A DNA stretch of 64,000 nt from Cryobacterium aureum. GTDB lineage: Bacteria; Actinomycetota; Actinomycetes; Actinomycetales; Microbacteriaceae. The stretch lies in the NCBI RefSeq assembly GCF_002954245.1, contig NZ_PPTG01000002.1, forward strand, positions 54,271 to 118,270, given 5' to 3'. Shown piece after piece: positions 17,712 through 26,156 of the stretch. A program made the position numbers and the translations under genes. Positions within the stretch are counted from its first letter, which is position 1, and each line of letters begins with the position of its first letter. The notes under the pieces were generated by a model. That model ran no database searches, was not told the origin of the DNA, and was given only the letters and a program-made list of their open reading frames with translations.

Positions 17712-18935
17712 ATGCGCGACCTGACCCGGTGGGCGCTCCGCTCTCTGATGCGCGTCTGGACGGCATCGGCCGAGCGCCAGGACCGCCACCTGCCCCGCCC
17801 GAGCGATGCCCCGCAGGCCCACGCCGGAGGAATCGACAGCGACCGCGTGCTCATTCTCGGCTGCGGACCGGCCGTGGGCTGGGGTGTGCTCAGCCACCAG
17901 CTCGCCCTGCCCGGCTGGCTCGCCCGCGAACTGTCGGCCCGCACCGGTCGCGGCGTCGACATCGACCTTGTGGCGAGCCGCACCATGACCGCCGCGAATG
18001 CCCTCGTGGCGTTGAACGGAATCCGGCTCGGCCGGTTTGACGCCGTCGTCGTCATTCTGGGCGTGAACGAAGCCCTCGACCTGACCAGCGTCAGCGAATG
18101 GCACGACCGGCTGGCGGCCCTGCTCGCGGTGCTGGAGCACGAGACCCCGCGGAACACCCAAATCTTCGTGCTCGGCATTCCGCCCATTCGCAGCATCGAA
18201 ATCTTCCGGCGCCCGCTGGTGTTCGTCGCCGACTGGTCGGCCACCGACCTCAACGCGGTGAGTGCCCGACTGGCCGAGGAGGCACCGCGCACGACTTTTG
18301 TGCCGTTCTCTCCGATGGCGACCACCGAGATCGATCGGCATCGCACCGCGGCCGACTATCGCGGCTGGGCCGCGCTCCTGGCCAGTGCCATGATTGACAG
18401 CCTCGACTCGGCGCGCCTCGGCATCACCGGCGACGTTCCGGTACGAGCGGATGGCGCCGGCCAAGAACGCGCGCGCCAGGCGGCCGTCGACGGCCTCGCC
18501 ATTGTCGACACCCCGCCGGAGGCCCGATTCGACCGGCTGGTTGCACTCGCCCAGCGGCTCTTCGATACCGAATCGGCTCTGATCAGCATCATTGATCACG
18601 ACCGACAGTGGCACAAGGCTCGAGTCGGGTTGGAGACGACCGAATTCCCCCGCTCCGACTCGCTCTGCGCGATCACCATTGACGGCGACGGGCCACTCAT
18701 TATCGAGGATGCCCGCAGTGACGCCCGGTTCAGCGATAACCCGCTGGTCCACGGTGACCCGCGCATCCGCTTTTATGCCGGGTTTCCCATCGAGTCCCCG
18801 TCGGGGGAGCGCATCGGGGCGCTCTGCGTGTTCGATCAGAAGCCGCGTTCGCTCGCTGAAGTCGACCAGGTACTGCTGCGCGAACTCGCTCTGCTGGTGC
18901 AGCGGGAGCTGCGGCTGCCGCCCGGGACGGGGTAG
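17712..18935 (+). CDS. SGNH/GDSL-hydrolase-like domain fused to a GAF domain
   Basis: A 407-aa cytosolic protein. Residues about 40-225 look like an SGNH fold: a first strand [14 protein letters not shown] where block I would be, [10 protein letters not shown] in the place of block III (GxND), and a closing DYRGWAALL region. Residues about 255-400 are a GAF sensor domain ([37 protein letters not shown]). The nucleophile serine of block I is not visible (GCG instead of GDS), so hydrolase activity is doubtful. Start chosen at ATG 17712 preceded by GAAAGG. No linked operon partner. Confidence 0.75.
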   Translation: MRDLTRWALRSLMRVWTASAERQDRHLPRPSDAPQAHAGGIDSDRVLILGCGPAVGWGVLSHQLALPGWLARELSARTGRGVDIDLVASRTMTAANALVALNGIRLGRFDAVVVILGVNEALDLTSVSEWHDRLAALLAVLEHETPRNTQIFVLGIPPIRSIEIFRRPLVFVADWSATDLNAVSARLAEEAPRTTFVPFSPMATTEIDRHRTAADYRGWAALLASAMIDSLDSARLGITGDVPVRADGAGQERARQAAVDGLAIVDTPPEARFDRLVALAQRLFDTESALISIIDHDRQWHKARVGLETTEFPRSDSLCAITIDGDGPLIIEDARSDARFSDNPLVHGDPRIRFYAGFPIESPSGERIGALCVFDQKPRSLAEVDQVLLRELALLVQRELRLPPGTG

Positions 18936-19016
18936 CTGCCCCGTGGCGTCGCGGGATTTCGGCACCGACGTGCTTTTCGAGAATCGGTGGGTAAGTTAGC
19001 CGGGTAGGCTCGCGGC

Positions 19017-19586
19017 GTGAGTGATTCTCTGCGTCGACGCCTGCGGGCCCTGCCCGATTTTCCCACCGACCTGCCGCGGTTCGATCCCGCCACGGCTCCG
19101 GCCGACCCGGTCGTCCTCTTTCTCGCGTGGCTCGATCACGCCCTGGCCGCCGGGGTGCCCCAGCCACACGCCTTCAGCCTCGCGACGGCCACTGAAACCG
19201 GTCAGGTCTCGTCGCGAATGCTCATCCTGAAGAACGTCGAGCCTGGCACCGCTCCCGAGAGGACTGCGGGCGGGGCAGCACCTGCCAGCAGCTTCGGATC
19301 CTGGCAGTTCGCGAGCACCCGCGGGTCCCGCAAGGGGCGCGAACTCGGCATCAACCCGCACGCGGCCATGAACTTCTTCTGGGCGAACCTCGGGAGGCAG
19401 GTGCGCGTGGTTGGTGAGGTCGCCTTGCTGTCGGCCGCGGCATCCGCTCTGGATTGGGAAGAACGCCCAGGGGCCGACGGCCGGGCCAACCCCGACTGGC
19501 AGCTCTACGCGCTGCACCCCGCCGAGGTCGAGTTCTGGCAGGCGAGCGGCGACCGCCGCCACATCCGTCACCGCTACGCCCTCTAA
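19017..19586 (+). CDS. Pyridoxamine 5'-phosphate oxidase-like flavoprotein
   Basis: A 189-aa protein with the PNPOx pattern: AFSLATATETGQVSSRMLILKNV, a Ser-Arg-Lys-Gly segment, NFFWANLGRQVRVVGEV, and the C-terminal VEFWQASGDRRHIRHRY that resembles the EFWQ...R.R/H.R motif of PdxH. FMN-dependent oxidation of PNP/PMP to PLP is likely, though it is shorter than E. coli PdxH and could be a relative with another substrate. GTG start. Its stop overlaps the tail of the tRNA-Lys terminator. Confidence 0.8.
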   Translation: MSDSLRRRLRALPDFPTDLPRFDPATAPADPVVLFLAWLDHALAAGVPQPHAFSLATATETGQVSSRMLILKNVEPGTAPERTAGGAAPASSFGSWQFASTRGSRKGRELGINPHAAMNFFWANLGRQVRVVGEVALLSAAASALDWEERPGADGRANPDWQLYALHPAEVEFWQASGDRRHIRHRYAL

Positions 19587-19628
19587 AAAACAGAAATGCG
19601 CACCGAATCCTGGGGATTCAGTGCGCAT
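19585..19628 (-). terminator. Intrinsic terminator after tRNA-Lys
   Basis: Arms 19596-19609 (ATGCGCACCGAATC) and 19615-19628 pair over 14 positions with one mismatch around a 5-nt loop. On the minus strand the stem is followed by a T-rich tail ending in TTTTTT, the classic arrangement for stopping leftward transcription from the tRNA. Confidence 0.85.
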
Positions 19629-19654
19629 CTGCCGCGCCACGTGCGCGATCATTG

Positions 19655-19727
19655 TGGGCCCCGTCGGGCTCGAACCGACGACCCAAGGATTAAAAGTCCT
19701 TTGCTCTACCAACTGAGCTAGAGGCCC
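19655..19727 (-). tRNA. tRNA-Lys (anticodon UUU)
   Basis: 73 nt on the minus strand: acceptor arms GGGCCTC/GGGGCCC, D-arm with AGCTCAGTTGGTAGAGC, anticodon stem AAGGA with loop CTTTTAA giving UUU, and a T-arm containing GGTTCGAGCCC. CCA is not encoded. A strong terminator lies immediately downstream. Confidence 0.96.
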
Positions 19728-19823
19728 GTAGGTTCTAATCTACCGTGGATTCGCGTTCAGCTTTTCTGGGTAGCGTTGATGGCAGCAAAAAACCCATCGT
19801 CTGAACCCGAAGGAGAACCCGCC

Positions 19824-20453
19824 GTGGCCGACAACTTTCACAAGCCCACCCTGTTCTCGGCGAACAAATTCGAAGCGTTCCAGGGCGGCGACGACCCGGC
19901 CGCCATCAGCCGCGTCGCGCACGAGACCGCCCAGGCCCTGCTCAACCGGGTACGCAGCGACCCCGATCCGGAAACGGTCGAGCGACTGGTCGCCTACACC
20001 GACGAGAACGGCATCGATGCGGTCGCCGAGCTGTGGTCGCGGGCCACGCCGCGTAGCCTGCCGGGTGCGCTCTGGCGCATCTATCTCATCCGCATGCTGA
20101 TCCGGCAGGATCCAGAGGGCTGCGCCTACCTCTACCAGCGGGGAACGGATGCCGCCGCCACAATCGATCCGCTGGTCGCGGGTGCCGCCGTGCCCACCGG
20201 CCCGGCCGAGATCATGATTCTCGCCGACGAGATTCTGCGTGGACTCTTCACCGGTGACTTCGCGGTGGCGCTGGATCGCGCGGCTGCCTACTGTCGGGTC
20301 ACAGCCGTCGGGGCGGCGAGCATCGCCGATGATCTCGAGCTGACCGAGCCGCACCGTTCCTCGGAGCTGACCACGCGGGCGCTGCGGTTCTCCACGACCG
20401 CGGCCGAGTTCGCTGCCTGTGCGCGCCTCTGGCGCCGCGACTCCCTGGAGTAG
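19824..20453 (+). CDS. Conserved actinobacterial hypothetical protein, 209 aa
   Basis: The start was set at GTG 19824 because AAGGAGA lies 7 nt upstream; an in-frame extension to 19776 has no such site. The protein is acidic and mostly helical, with no signal peptide or TM segment (FSANKFEAFQGGDDPAA; YTDENGIDAVAELWSRA; LPGALWRIYLIRMLIRQ). I recognise the style as a conserved actinobacterial protein of unknown role but cannot name a function. Divergent from tRNA-Lys. Confidence 0.75.
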   Translation: MADNFHKPTLFSANKFEAFQGGDDPAAISRVAHETAQALLNRVRSDPDPETVERLVAYTDENGIDAVAELWSRATPRSLPGALWRIYLIRMLIRQDPEGCAYLYQRGTDAAATIDPLVAGAAVPTGPAEIMILADEILRGLFTGDFAVALDRAAAYCRVTAVGAASIADDLELTEPHRSSELTTRALRFSTTAAEFAACARLWRRDSLE

Positions 20454-20789
20454 CCCGCCGGCCAGCGCCGCCCGGCGCGGGAGGTACGCCAGAACGCGGG
20501 GGTTGCGCCAGTGCATCGTGAATTTCGCTGCCAGCCACGCGAACCCTTGGCCGCTCAAGCCCAAAATCCGCTGTGCGCCAACGGCGAACATTCGACGCCG
20601 CCCGCTGCGCTCGAATACACTGGAGTCTGGTCGGGCCGCAGTAATCCCGGGTTCCATTATTCGCCGCTTCGAGCGGCCTCGCGCCGAGAGGTGCTCTGCG
20701 GCCCGGTCTTCCTCAACACCTCGAGGCGTCAAACCGGCAGCGTATCGCGGCCGCAGGCACCAGCTTTGCCGAATTACTTGCCGCTAAGA
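20454..20789. other. Non-coding stretch before sigK
   Basis: About 340 bp without a convincing gene. ORFs on both strands lack ribosome-binding sites or recognisable domains. The right end leads into the SigK-type promoter. Confidence 0.5.
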
Positions 20790-20818
20790 CCAATCCGTTA
20801 CCGACTTCGCGCCGAACT
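20790..20818 (+). promoter_or_regulatory. SigK-type promoter of sigK-rskA
   Basis: CCAATCC (20790-20796) and CCGAACT (20812-20818) are 15 bp apart and resemble the mycobacterial SigK consensus (CCATCC spaced from CCGAAT). They lie about 30 bp before the first sigK start, which fits autoregulation. Confidence 0.55.
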
Positions 20819-20846
20819 CTAGTCATGGAACGGGATAAGACCTGAC

Positions 20847-21443
20847 ATGCTAGATCGCATGACTGTTGAATCCGCCGGAGACCTCGCGCCGCCAGCCCCT
20901 GCCACCAAGGAGGAGTTGCTCGGTCGAGTAGCCCACGGGGACCAATCGGCCTTTGGAGAACTGTATGACCAGATCGCCCCTCGGGTGCTTGGCCTGGTTA
21001 AGCGTCTGCTCGTCGACCACGCCCAGTCGGAAGAAGTGACCCAGGAGATTTTTCTGGAGATCTGGCAGTCGGCTTCGCGTTACGAACAAACGCGGGGTGG
21101 CGCGAGCACCTGGATCCTCACCATGGCACACCGGCGCGCGGTCGACCGAATTCGGTCGTCGCAGTCCGGACGTGACCGCGATACCAAAATCGGAATCCGT
21201 GACCTGGCCGTGGCCTACGATCACGTGGCCGAAACCGTTGAAGTACGACTCGAACATGAAAGGGTGGAGAAGGCGATGACTCGATTGACTCAGCTGCAGC
21301 GTCAGGCTGTGAGCCTCGCGTATTACGGCGGGTTCAGTCACAGCGAGGTCGCCGACATGCTCCACATCCCGTTGGGTACTGTGAAAACGAGGCTCCGCGA
21401 CGGCCTCATCCGTCTGCGCGACGAATTGGGGGTGGCAGCATGA
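20847..21443 (+). CDS. sigK: ECF RNA polymerase sigma factor SigK
   Basis: A 198-aa ECF sigma factor (or 194 aa from the second ATG at 20859). Sigma-2 spans about 25-100 with AFGELYDQIAPRVLGLVKRLL and EEVTQEIFLEIWQSASRY; sigma-4 covers about 130-190 with the HTH HSEVADMLHIPLGTVKTRLRD. It overlaps the downstream anti-sigma gene by 4 bp, the standard SigK-RskA arrangement. Activity is probably released when RskA is cleaved at the membrane. Confidence 0.92.
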   Translation: MLDRMTVESAGDLAPPAPATKEELLGRVAHGDQSAFGELYDQIAPRVLGLVKRLLVDHAQSEEVTQEIFLEIWQSASRYEQTRGGASTWILTMAHRRAVDRIRSSQSGRDRDTKIGIRDLAVAYDHVAETVEVRLEHERVEKAMTRLTQLQRQAVSLAYYGGFSHSEVADMLHIPLGTVKTRLRDGLIRLRDELGVAA

Positions 21444-22360
21444 CCGATCGTAACCAGACCCATCCGGCCGACCTTGCCGGAGCCTATGCCCTGCACGCCC
21501 TCGACGATCAGGACACGGCCGCGTACGAAGCGCACCTTGCCGAATCCGAACGGGCTCGCGTTGAAGCCGCCGAGCTGAACGACACCGCGGTAGCCCTTGG
21601 CCTCGCCGTGGCCCCCGTGCAGCCCTCGGGCGCGCTCAAGGCAAACCTCATGTCCCTGCTCGCGTCGACCCCGCAGCTTCCGCCGCTCACCGCTGGCACA
21701 GCGGATGCCCCCGCCTCTGTTTCCAACGCAGCTCCCGTCATTCCCTCCGTCGCCCCCGCACCCGCGCCCGCCGGACCGACCTCCGCGACGCCGACCTACG
21801 GTACCGGCGCGCCCGCTGGCGCTGCGTCAGCGGTAACCGACATTCGCACCGGCACCGCGTCCGGCCCGCACCGGACGGCAACCGAGCGGGCGCAAGCCCG
21901 CTGGTTCAAGCGTCCGGCACAGTTCATGCTGGCGGCCGCGGCCGCGGTTGCGCTGTTCATCGGCGGATCCTTCTTCGGTCAGGTGCTGAACAGCAACCAG
22001 TTCGAATCGCAGCAGGCCTCCGGGCTCGCCCAGATCAACGCGGCCGACGACTCGCAGCGCGCAGCGACGACCACCGCCGACGGTCAGGAAGCCACCCTGG
22101 TCTGGTCGAACACGCTTGGAATCTCCGCGGTGCTGGTTGACAAACTGCCAGTGCTGCCGAGCGATCAGGACTACCAACTCTGGTACATCAATGGCGAGGG
22201 CGCCGCTTCGGCCGGAACCTTCGACTCGACCGGCGACGGTACGGCCTGGCGAGTGCTCGACGGCACGATGCACGCCGGCGACCAGGTGGGTGTCACCGTG
22301 GAACCCAACGGCGGATCCGACCAGCCCACGACCAACCCGATCGTCGCTTTCCAGAGCTAG
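21440..22360 (+). CDS. rskA: Anti-sigma-K factor RskA
   Basis: A 306-aa membrane anti-sigma factor. The cytosolic N-terminus (HPADLAGAYALHALDDQDTA) binds the sigma factor. A Pro/Ala-rich linker (about 75-130) leads to a TM helix (FMLAAAAAVALFIGGSFFG). The extracytoplasmic RskA domain follows (LVWSNTLGISAVLVDKLPVL; YQLWYINGEGAASAGTF). Start ATG overlaps the sigK stop (ATGA). Confidence 0.93.
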   Translation: MTDRNQTHPADLAGAYALHALDDQDTAAYEAHLAESERARVEAAELNDTAVALGLAVAPVQPSGALKANLMSLLASTPQLPPLTAGTADAPASVSNAAPVIPSVAPAPAPAGPTSATPTYGTGAPAGAASAVTDIRTGTASGPHRTATERAQARWFKRPAQFMLAAAAAVALFIGGSFFGQVLNSNQFESQQASGLAQINAADDSQRAATTTADGQEATLVWSNTLGISAVLVDKLPVLPSDQDYQLWYINGEGAASAGTFDSTGDGTAWRVLDGTMHAGDQVGVTVEPNGGSDQPTTNPIVAFQS

Positions 22361-22424
22361 GCTACAGGCCGCATCTGCTTCGGCGACCAGCTACCGTGAG
22401 CGGATGCCCAAGTAGGCTCGGGGC

Positions 22425-23312
22425 ATGAGACTGCCCTTCACGCTGCTGATCGACCCCGTGCCCGTCGACTCGCTGCAGCAAGATTTCGCGGACACGTTCC
22501 ACGAAATGGATTCGACCGCCCCGGCGCTGCGCGTCGGCGAGCTGAGCACCCAGCGCGGCGACGGAATCTTCGAGACTCTCGCCGTCGTCGACGGCCACCC
22601 GCAGGAGGTCGAGCCGCACATCAGCCGGCTGCGCAACTCCGCGCGCATCTGCGACTTGCCGGTGCCAAATGCCGAGCAGTGGCGTGCCGCGATCGCCTAT
22701 GCAGTCGAGCGCATTCCGCAGCGGGGCGAGATCGCCCTCAAGTTCGTGCTCAGCCGTGGCGTCGAGCACGGCCCGGCGCCCACGGCCTGGCTGCATGCGG
22801 CCGCGGCGGCGGATTTCACAGCGGTGCGCGCGAACGGCGTGCGCGTGATCACGCTCGACCGCGGCTACCCGCGCGGAGTCGCCGAGAAGGCACCCTGGCT
22901 GCTAATGGGCGCGAAAACCCTCAGCTACGCGGTGAACATGGCGGCCATTCGCGAGGCCCACCGTCGCGGTGCCGACGACACCATCTTTCTCACCACTGAC
23001 GGTTATGTAATGGAGGGTCCGACGTCGAGTGTCGTGCTGCGCATCGCGGGGGAGTATGTCACGCCCGCGCCGAGCGGCGCCATTCTGCACGGCACCACGC
23101 AGCAGAGCATGTTTGACTACCTGCGCGCGCAGGGTTATGCGGTCGAATACCGCGATGTCACCCTCGAGGAACTTCGCCAAGCGGATGCCGCCTGGCTCGT
23201 CTCCAGCGTGCGCCTCGCCGTGTCCGTGGTCGCCCTCGACGGCTCTGATTTTCCGGCCGATCAGGCGCTGACCGATGCCCTGAATGCCTACCTGCTGGCC
23301 CGCACCGCGTAG
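22425..23312 (+). CDS. pabC: Class IV aminotransferase, probable aminodeoxychorismate lyase
   Basis: A 295-aa fold-type IV PLP enzyme. The PLP lysine is in LLMGAKTLSYAVNMAA; RGDGIFETLAV and the late EGPTSSVVLRI are also family motifs. PabC splits 4-amino-4-deoxychorismate to p-aminobenzoate and pyruvate in folate synthesis. Branched-chain or D-amino-acid aminotransferases share the fold, so the exact substrate is not certain. Confidence 0.82.
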   Translation: MRLPFTLLIDPVPVDSLQQDFADTFHEMDSTAPALRVGELSTQRGDGIFETLAVVDGHPQEVEPHISRLRNSARICDLPVPNAEQWRAAIAYAVERIPQRGEIALKFVLSRGVEHGPAPTAWLHAAAAADFTAVRANGVRVITLDRGYPRGVAEKAPWLLMGAKTLSYAVNMAAIREAHRRGADDTIFLTTDGYVMEGPTSSVVLRIAGEYVTPAPSGAILHGTTQQSMFDYLRAQGYAVEYRDVTLEELRQADAAWLVSSVRLAVSVVALDGSDFPADQALTDALNAYLLARTA

Positions 23313-23325
23313 TCGCGAGCTTCGC

Positions 23326-23391
23326 CGCGCCCGCTACCGGTCGGGGCGCCACCTCTGGCTGGCGCGCTGACCCGCAGCTGGCGCGCTGACC
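23326..23391. repeat. Short repeats left of the decayed signal-peptidase locus
   Basis: CGCGCCCGCTACCGGT (23326-23341) has a 15/16 match at 24511-24526 on the other side of the locus. A 14-mer CTGGCGCGCTGACC is tandemly repeated at 23359 and 23378 (19-bp period). Confidence 0.5.
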
Positions 23392-23428
23392 TTGTCGGGC
23401 CGGGCTGCGGCATCCGCCGTGCACCGCG

Positions 23429-23924
23429 CTAAGCGGATGCTGCGCGCCGCCGGCCCGGCAGCGGCAGCACGGCGAGCCCGACGATGATGGCGAGCAGAAA
23501 GAGGCGGGCCGGCAGCGACTCGGTGCTGCGCAGCAGGCCCGCAACGGGCTGCCCCACCACGCCGGTCACCGTACCGACGACCCGGCGCTGCACGAGCTTG
23601 GTGACATCGGCGCTGCTGTTGGCATCACCCTGGGTGGTGGCCTCGGTGCCGTCGACCGCGATGATGCGGTAGGTGTAGACGGCCCCCGGTTTCGTCGCGC
23701 ATGGTCACCACGGCATCGACAACGAGGTCGTCGCCGGTCGGTGGCACCAGCAGCACGATGTCCCGATACAGGTAGGTGGGCGCCATCGATCCGCCGTCGA
23801 CGCTCACGAGCTGCTGGCCTGACACCCAGCTGAACGCTGTGGGACCGATCAATGTCAGCAGAATTAACCCGATCAACAGCATGCGCGTGGTCGCCAAAAA
23901 AGCGCGCAGCGGTGATCGTGTCAC
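23429..23924 (-). pseudogene. Signal peptidase I (SipW-like), frameshifted
   Basis: The frame starting at GTG 23924 encodes RSPLRAFLATTRMLLIGL, a TM helix, and the catalytic-serine motif DGGSMAPTY, then VDAVVTMRDETGG. There it shifts: the next frame continues AVYTYRIIAVDGTEATTQGD, then QRRVVGTVTGVVGQPVAG, a second TM helix and a stop at 23429. The break coincides with a run of five Cs (23683-23687); four would restore one continuous protein. Either a recent loss of function or a sequencing error in the homopolymer. Its N-terminal region overlaps the plus-strand surface-protein fragment. Confidence 0.8.
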
Positions 23925-23925
23925 G

Positions 23926-24489
23926 ATTCCTACCGACCCTGCGGCGGGCAGGTACTTCGTCATCGTCGGCGCCGAGAACAGCGCGTGGGGAGCCACTCAA
24001 GTAGACATCGTTGCCGCCACGACTGACCCCGGCACCGACTTCGCGTTGACCGTCAACGGCCTGCACAAGAGTGGAGCGGCGATCGGGGTCGACGCGAACA
24101 CCGTGCTCGTGCTCGAGACCAACGGCTCCGTCACCGTGTCGGGGGAGGGCTTCGCGCCGAACACCGACGTCGAGGTCTTCATGTTCTCGACGGCGACCGC
24201 GGTCGGTTCCGCGTTGGTGAACTCCGCCGGAACCTTCAGCAAGAACTTCGCCGTACCCACGAGCATCACGGCCGGCCTGCACACCCTGCAGGTCATCGGT
24301 CTGGCCCCGAACGGATCGACCCGAGTGCTCGACCTGGGCGTGCGGGTGGTCGATGCTGCGACATCCACTTCGTCGCTCGCGAAAACCGGCGTCGACCTCG
24401 GCGGCGTGCTCGGCGGTGCCCTGCTGGTGCTGCTCGCCGGCCTCGCCGTGACTGTGCTTCAGCGCCGCCGCGTGGTGGCCACCGCGTAA
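23926..24489 (+). pseudogene. 5'-truncated LAxTG-anchored surface protein
   Basis: An open frame of about 188 aa without signal peptide or plausible start (frame open back to 23776, but that part is antisense to the signal peptidase). It begins inside an Ig/big-like domain (AGRYFVIVGAENSAWGATQVD), contains another (VTVSGEGFAPNTDVEVFMF), and ends with a sortase signal: LAKTG, a hydrophobic helix and RRR. LAxTG is the class E sortase motif of high-GC actinobacteria. Without the exported N-terminus it cannot reach the wall, so it is probably a remnant. Confidence 0.65.
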
Positions 24490-24510
24490 CCCGCGCCACG
24501 GCGCGGATGC

Positions 24511-24526
24511 CGCGCCCGCTGCCGGT
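24511..24526. repeat. Right copy of the 16-nt repeat flanking the decayed locus
   Basis: CGCGCCCGCTGCCGGT, 15/16 identical to 23326-23341, in the same orientation. Confidence 0.45.
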
Positions 24527-24664
24527 GGCCGCGCCCGCTATATGTGGCGCGCTTTCCAGCACGGGGCGCGGTGAGCGGCCGGGCGGCGGCATCCGCTTGG
24601 TGACCTGCCCGAATTGGGGTGACCTGTCGCGCCCACTAGGCTCTGGGATGACCGAGAGGAATAA

Positions 24665-25975
24665 ATGAGAATTTCTGTCATTGGATGCGGCTACCTGGGC
24701 GCCGTACACGCGTCGGCCATGGCCGAACTGGGGCACGACGTCGTCGGTATCGACGTCGACGCCGCCAAGATCGCCCAACTTGCCATCGGCAAGCCCCCAT
24801 TTTTCGAACCCGGCCTGCCCGAGGTTCTCACGTCAGCCATGAACAGTGGCCGTCTGCGCTTTAGCACCGACATAGCGGATGCCGTCGGCTCGCAGGTGCA
24901 TTTCATCGCCGTCGGTACTCCGCAGAAGCCTGGCAGCTACAGCGCCGACCTGCGTTACGTCGACGCGTCGATCGAATCGCTCATTCCGTACCTGGCCGAC
25001 GGCGACCTCGTCGTGGGCAAAAGCACGGTGCCGGTGGGAACTGCCGCGCGCCTGGCCGAGCTTATCGAGGCCGGCAGCGGCGCCTCGCTGGCCTGGAACC
25101 CCGAGTTTCTGCGCGAGGGCTTCGCCGTGCAGGACACCATCAGCCCCGACCGGTTGGTGTATGGGGTCGCTGCCGGATCTCAAGGCGAGCACGCGGTTAA
25201 TCTTCTCAACGAGATCTACGCCACGGCGCTCGCCGCCGACACCCCCCTGGTCATCACCGACTACGCCACGGCCGAGCTCGTCAAGGTCGCCGCGAACGCG
25301 TTTCTGGCCACCAAGATCAGCTTCATCAACGCCATGGCCGAGATCGCTGAGGTCACGGGCGCGGACGTCACGCAGCTGGCGGATGCCATCGGCTACGACG
25401 GCCGCATCGGCCGCCGCTTCCTGGGTGCCGGCGTCGGCTTCGGCGGCGGATGCCTGCCGAAAGACATCCGCGCCTTTACCGCGCGCGCCGAAGAGCTGGG
25501 ACGCGGCGAGTCCGTGGCCTTCCTCAAGGAGATCGACAAGATCAACCTGCGTCGCCGCCAGCGCGTGGTCGATCTCACCGTTGGGGCGCTCGGCGACGGC
25601 GTCTACAACGCCAAGGTCGCGGTGCTCGGCCTGAGTTTCAAGCCGCACTCCGACGACGTGCGTGACTCCCCGGCGCTCGACGTGGCCGTGCAGTTGCGCG
25701 GACTGGGGGCCGACGTAGTGGCGACTGACCCGCAGGCCATTGAGAACTCGCGGGCGCGGCATCCGCAGCTGGAGTATTCTTCGTCGCTCGAAGACACCCT
25801 GCGGGGAGCGGATGCCGTCGTGCTCGTCACCGAGTGGCCCGAGTTTCGGCACCTCGACCCGGTGTGGGCCGGTGCGCTCGTGAAAACGAAGACCGTGATC
25901 GATGGCCGGAACGCTCTCGATCCCGCCGTCTGGCGTGCGGCCGGCTGGACCTACCACGGCCTCGGCCGCCCCTAG
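24665..25975 (+). CDS. UDP-glucose/GDP-mannose dehydrogenase family protein
   Basis: A 436-aa NAD-dependent nucleotide-sugar dehydrogenase. The N-terminal Rossmann motif is GCGYLGAVHASAMAELGH; the catalytic Cys262 sits in FGGGCLPKDIRAF; the C-terminal domain has LGLSFKPHSDDVRDSPALD. It probably oxidises UDP-glucose to UDP-glucuronate, supplying a precursor for the polysaccharide cluster further right; GDP-mannose is an alternative substrate. Start ATG with GAGAGGAAT upstream. Confidence 0.9.
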   Translation: MRISVIGCGYLGAVHASAMAELGHDVVGIDVDAAKIAQLAIGKPPFFEPGLPEVLTSAMNSGRLRFSTDIADAVGSQVHFIAVGTPQKPGSYSADLRYVDASIESLIPYLADGDLVVGKSTVPVGTAARLAELIEAGSGASLAWNPEFLREGFAVQDTISPDRLVYGVAAGSQGEHAVNLLNEIYATALAADTPLVITDYATAELVKVAANAFLATKISFINAMAEIAEVTGADVTQLADAIGYDGRIGRRFLGAGVGFGGGCLPKDIRAFTARAEELGRGESVAFLKEIDKINLRRRQRVVDLTVGALGDGVYNAKVAVLGLSFKPHSDDVRDSPALDVAVQLRGLGADVVATDPQAIENSRARHPQLEYSSSLEDTLRGADAVVLVTEWPEFRHLDPVWAGALVKTKTVIDGRNALDPAVWRAAGWTYHGLGRP

Positions 25976-26014
25976 CCCCAGGTCTCGTCCCGGCTAACTC
26001 CCGCTGCTGCACTG

Positions 26015-26085
26015 CGGACGGGGCCCGGGCCCCGTCCGTGGGCCAAGTTTATAAACTGGGCCCACGGTTATACCATGGGCCCGGG
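26015..26085. repeat. GC-rich double-palindrome element, copy B
   Basis: Contains the same 22-bp perfect palindrome as copy A (here 26016-26037, extendable to 24 bp). It runs into a 32-bp near-perfect palindrome (26036-26067; arms CCGTGGGCCAAGTTT/AAACTGGGCCCACGG, one mismatch), then ATGGGCCCGGG. Located between the dehydrogenase and YeiH-like genes. Confidence 0.85.
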
Positions 26086-26156
26086 CGTTCAGAAGTGCTG
26101 CGCGCGGTTCGGGCGCCGGCCCCGTGCAGAAGTGGCGCCCGCCTAGACTCAGAGGA

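Noticed and set aside
16400-18346. Minus-strand ORF (648 aa) across DUF445 and the SGNH-GAF gene
   Set aside because: Spans two real plus-strand genes and has low-complexity composition typical of antisense frames.
20440-20732. Minus-strand frame with protein-like sequence (MHWRNPRVLAYLPRRAA)
   Set aside because: No recognisable family, no ribosome-binding site, and the frame runs on into antisense of the 19824 gene; possibly a remnant but not supportable.
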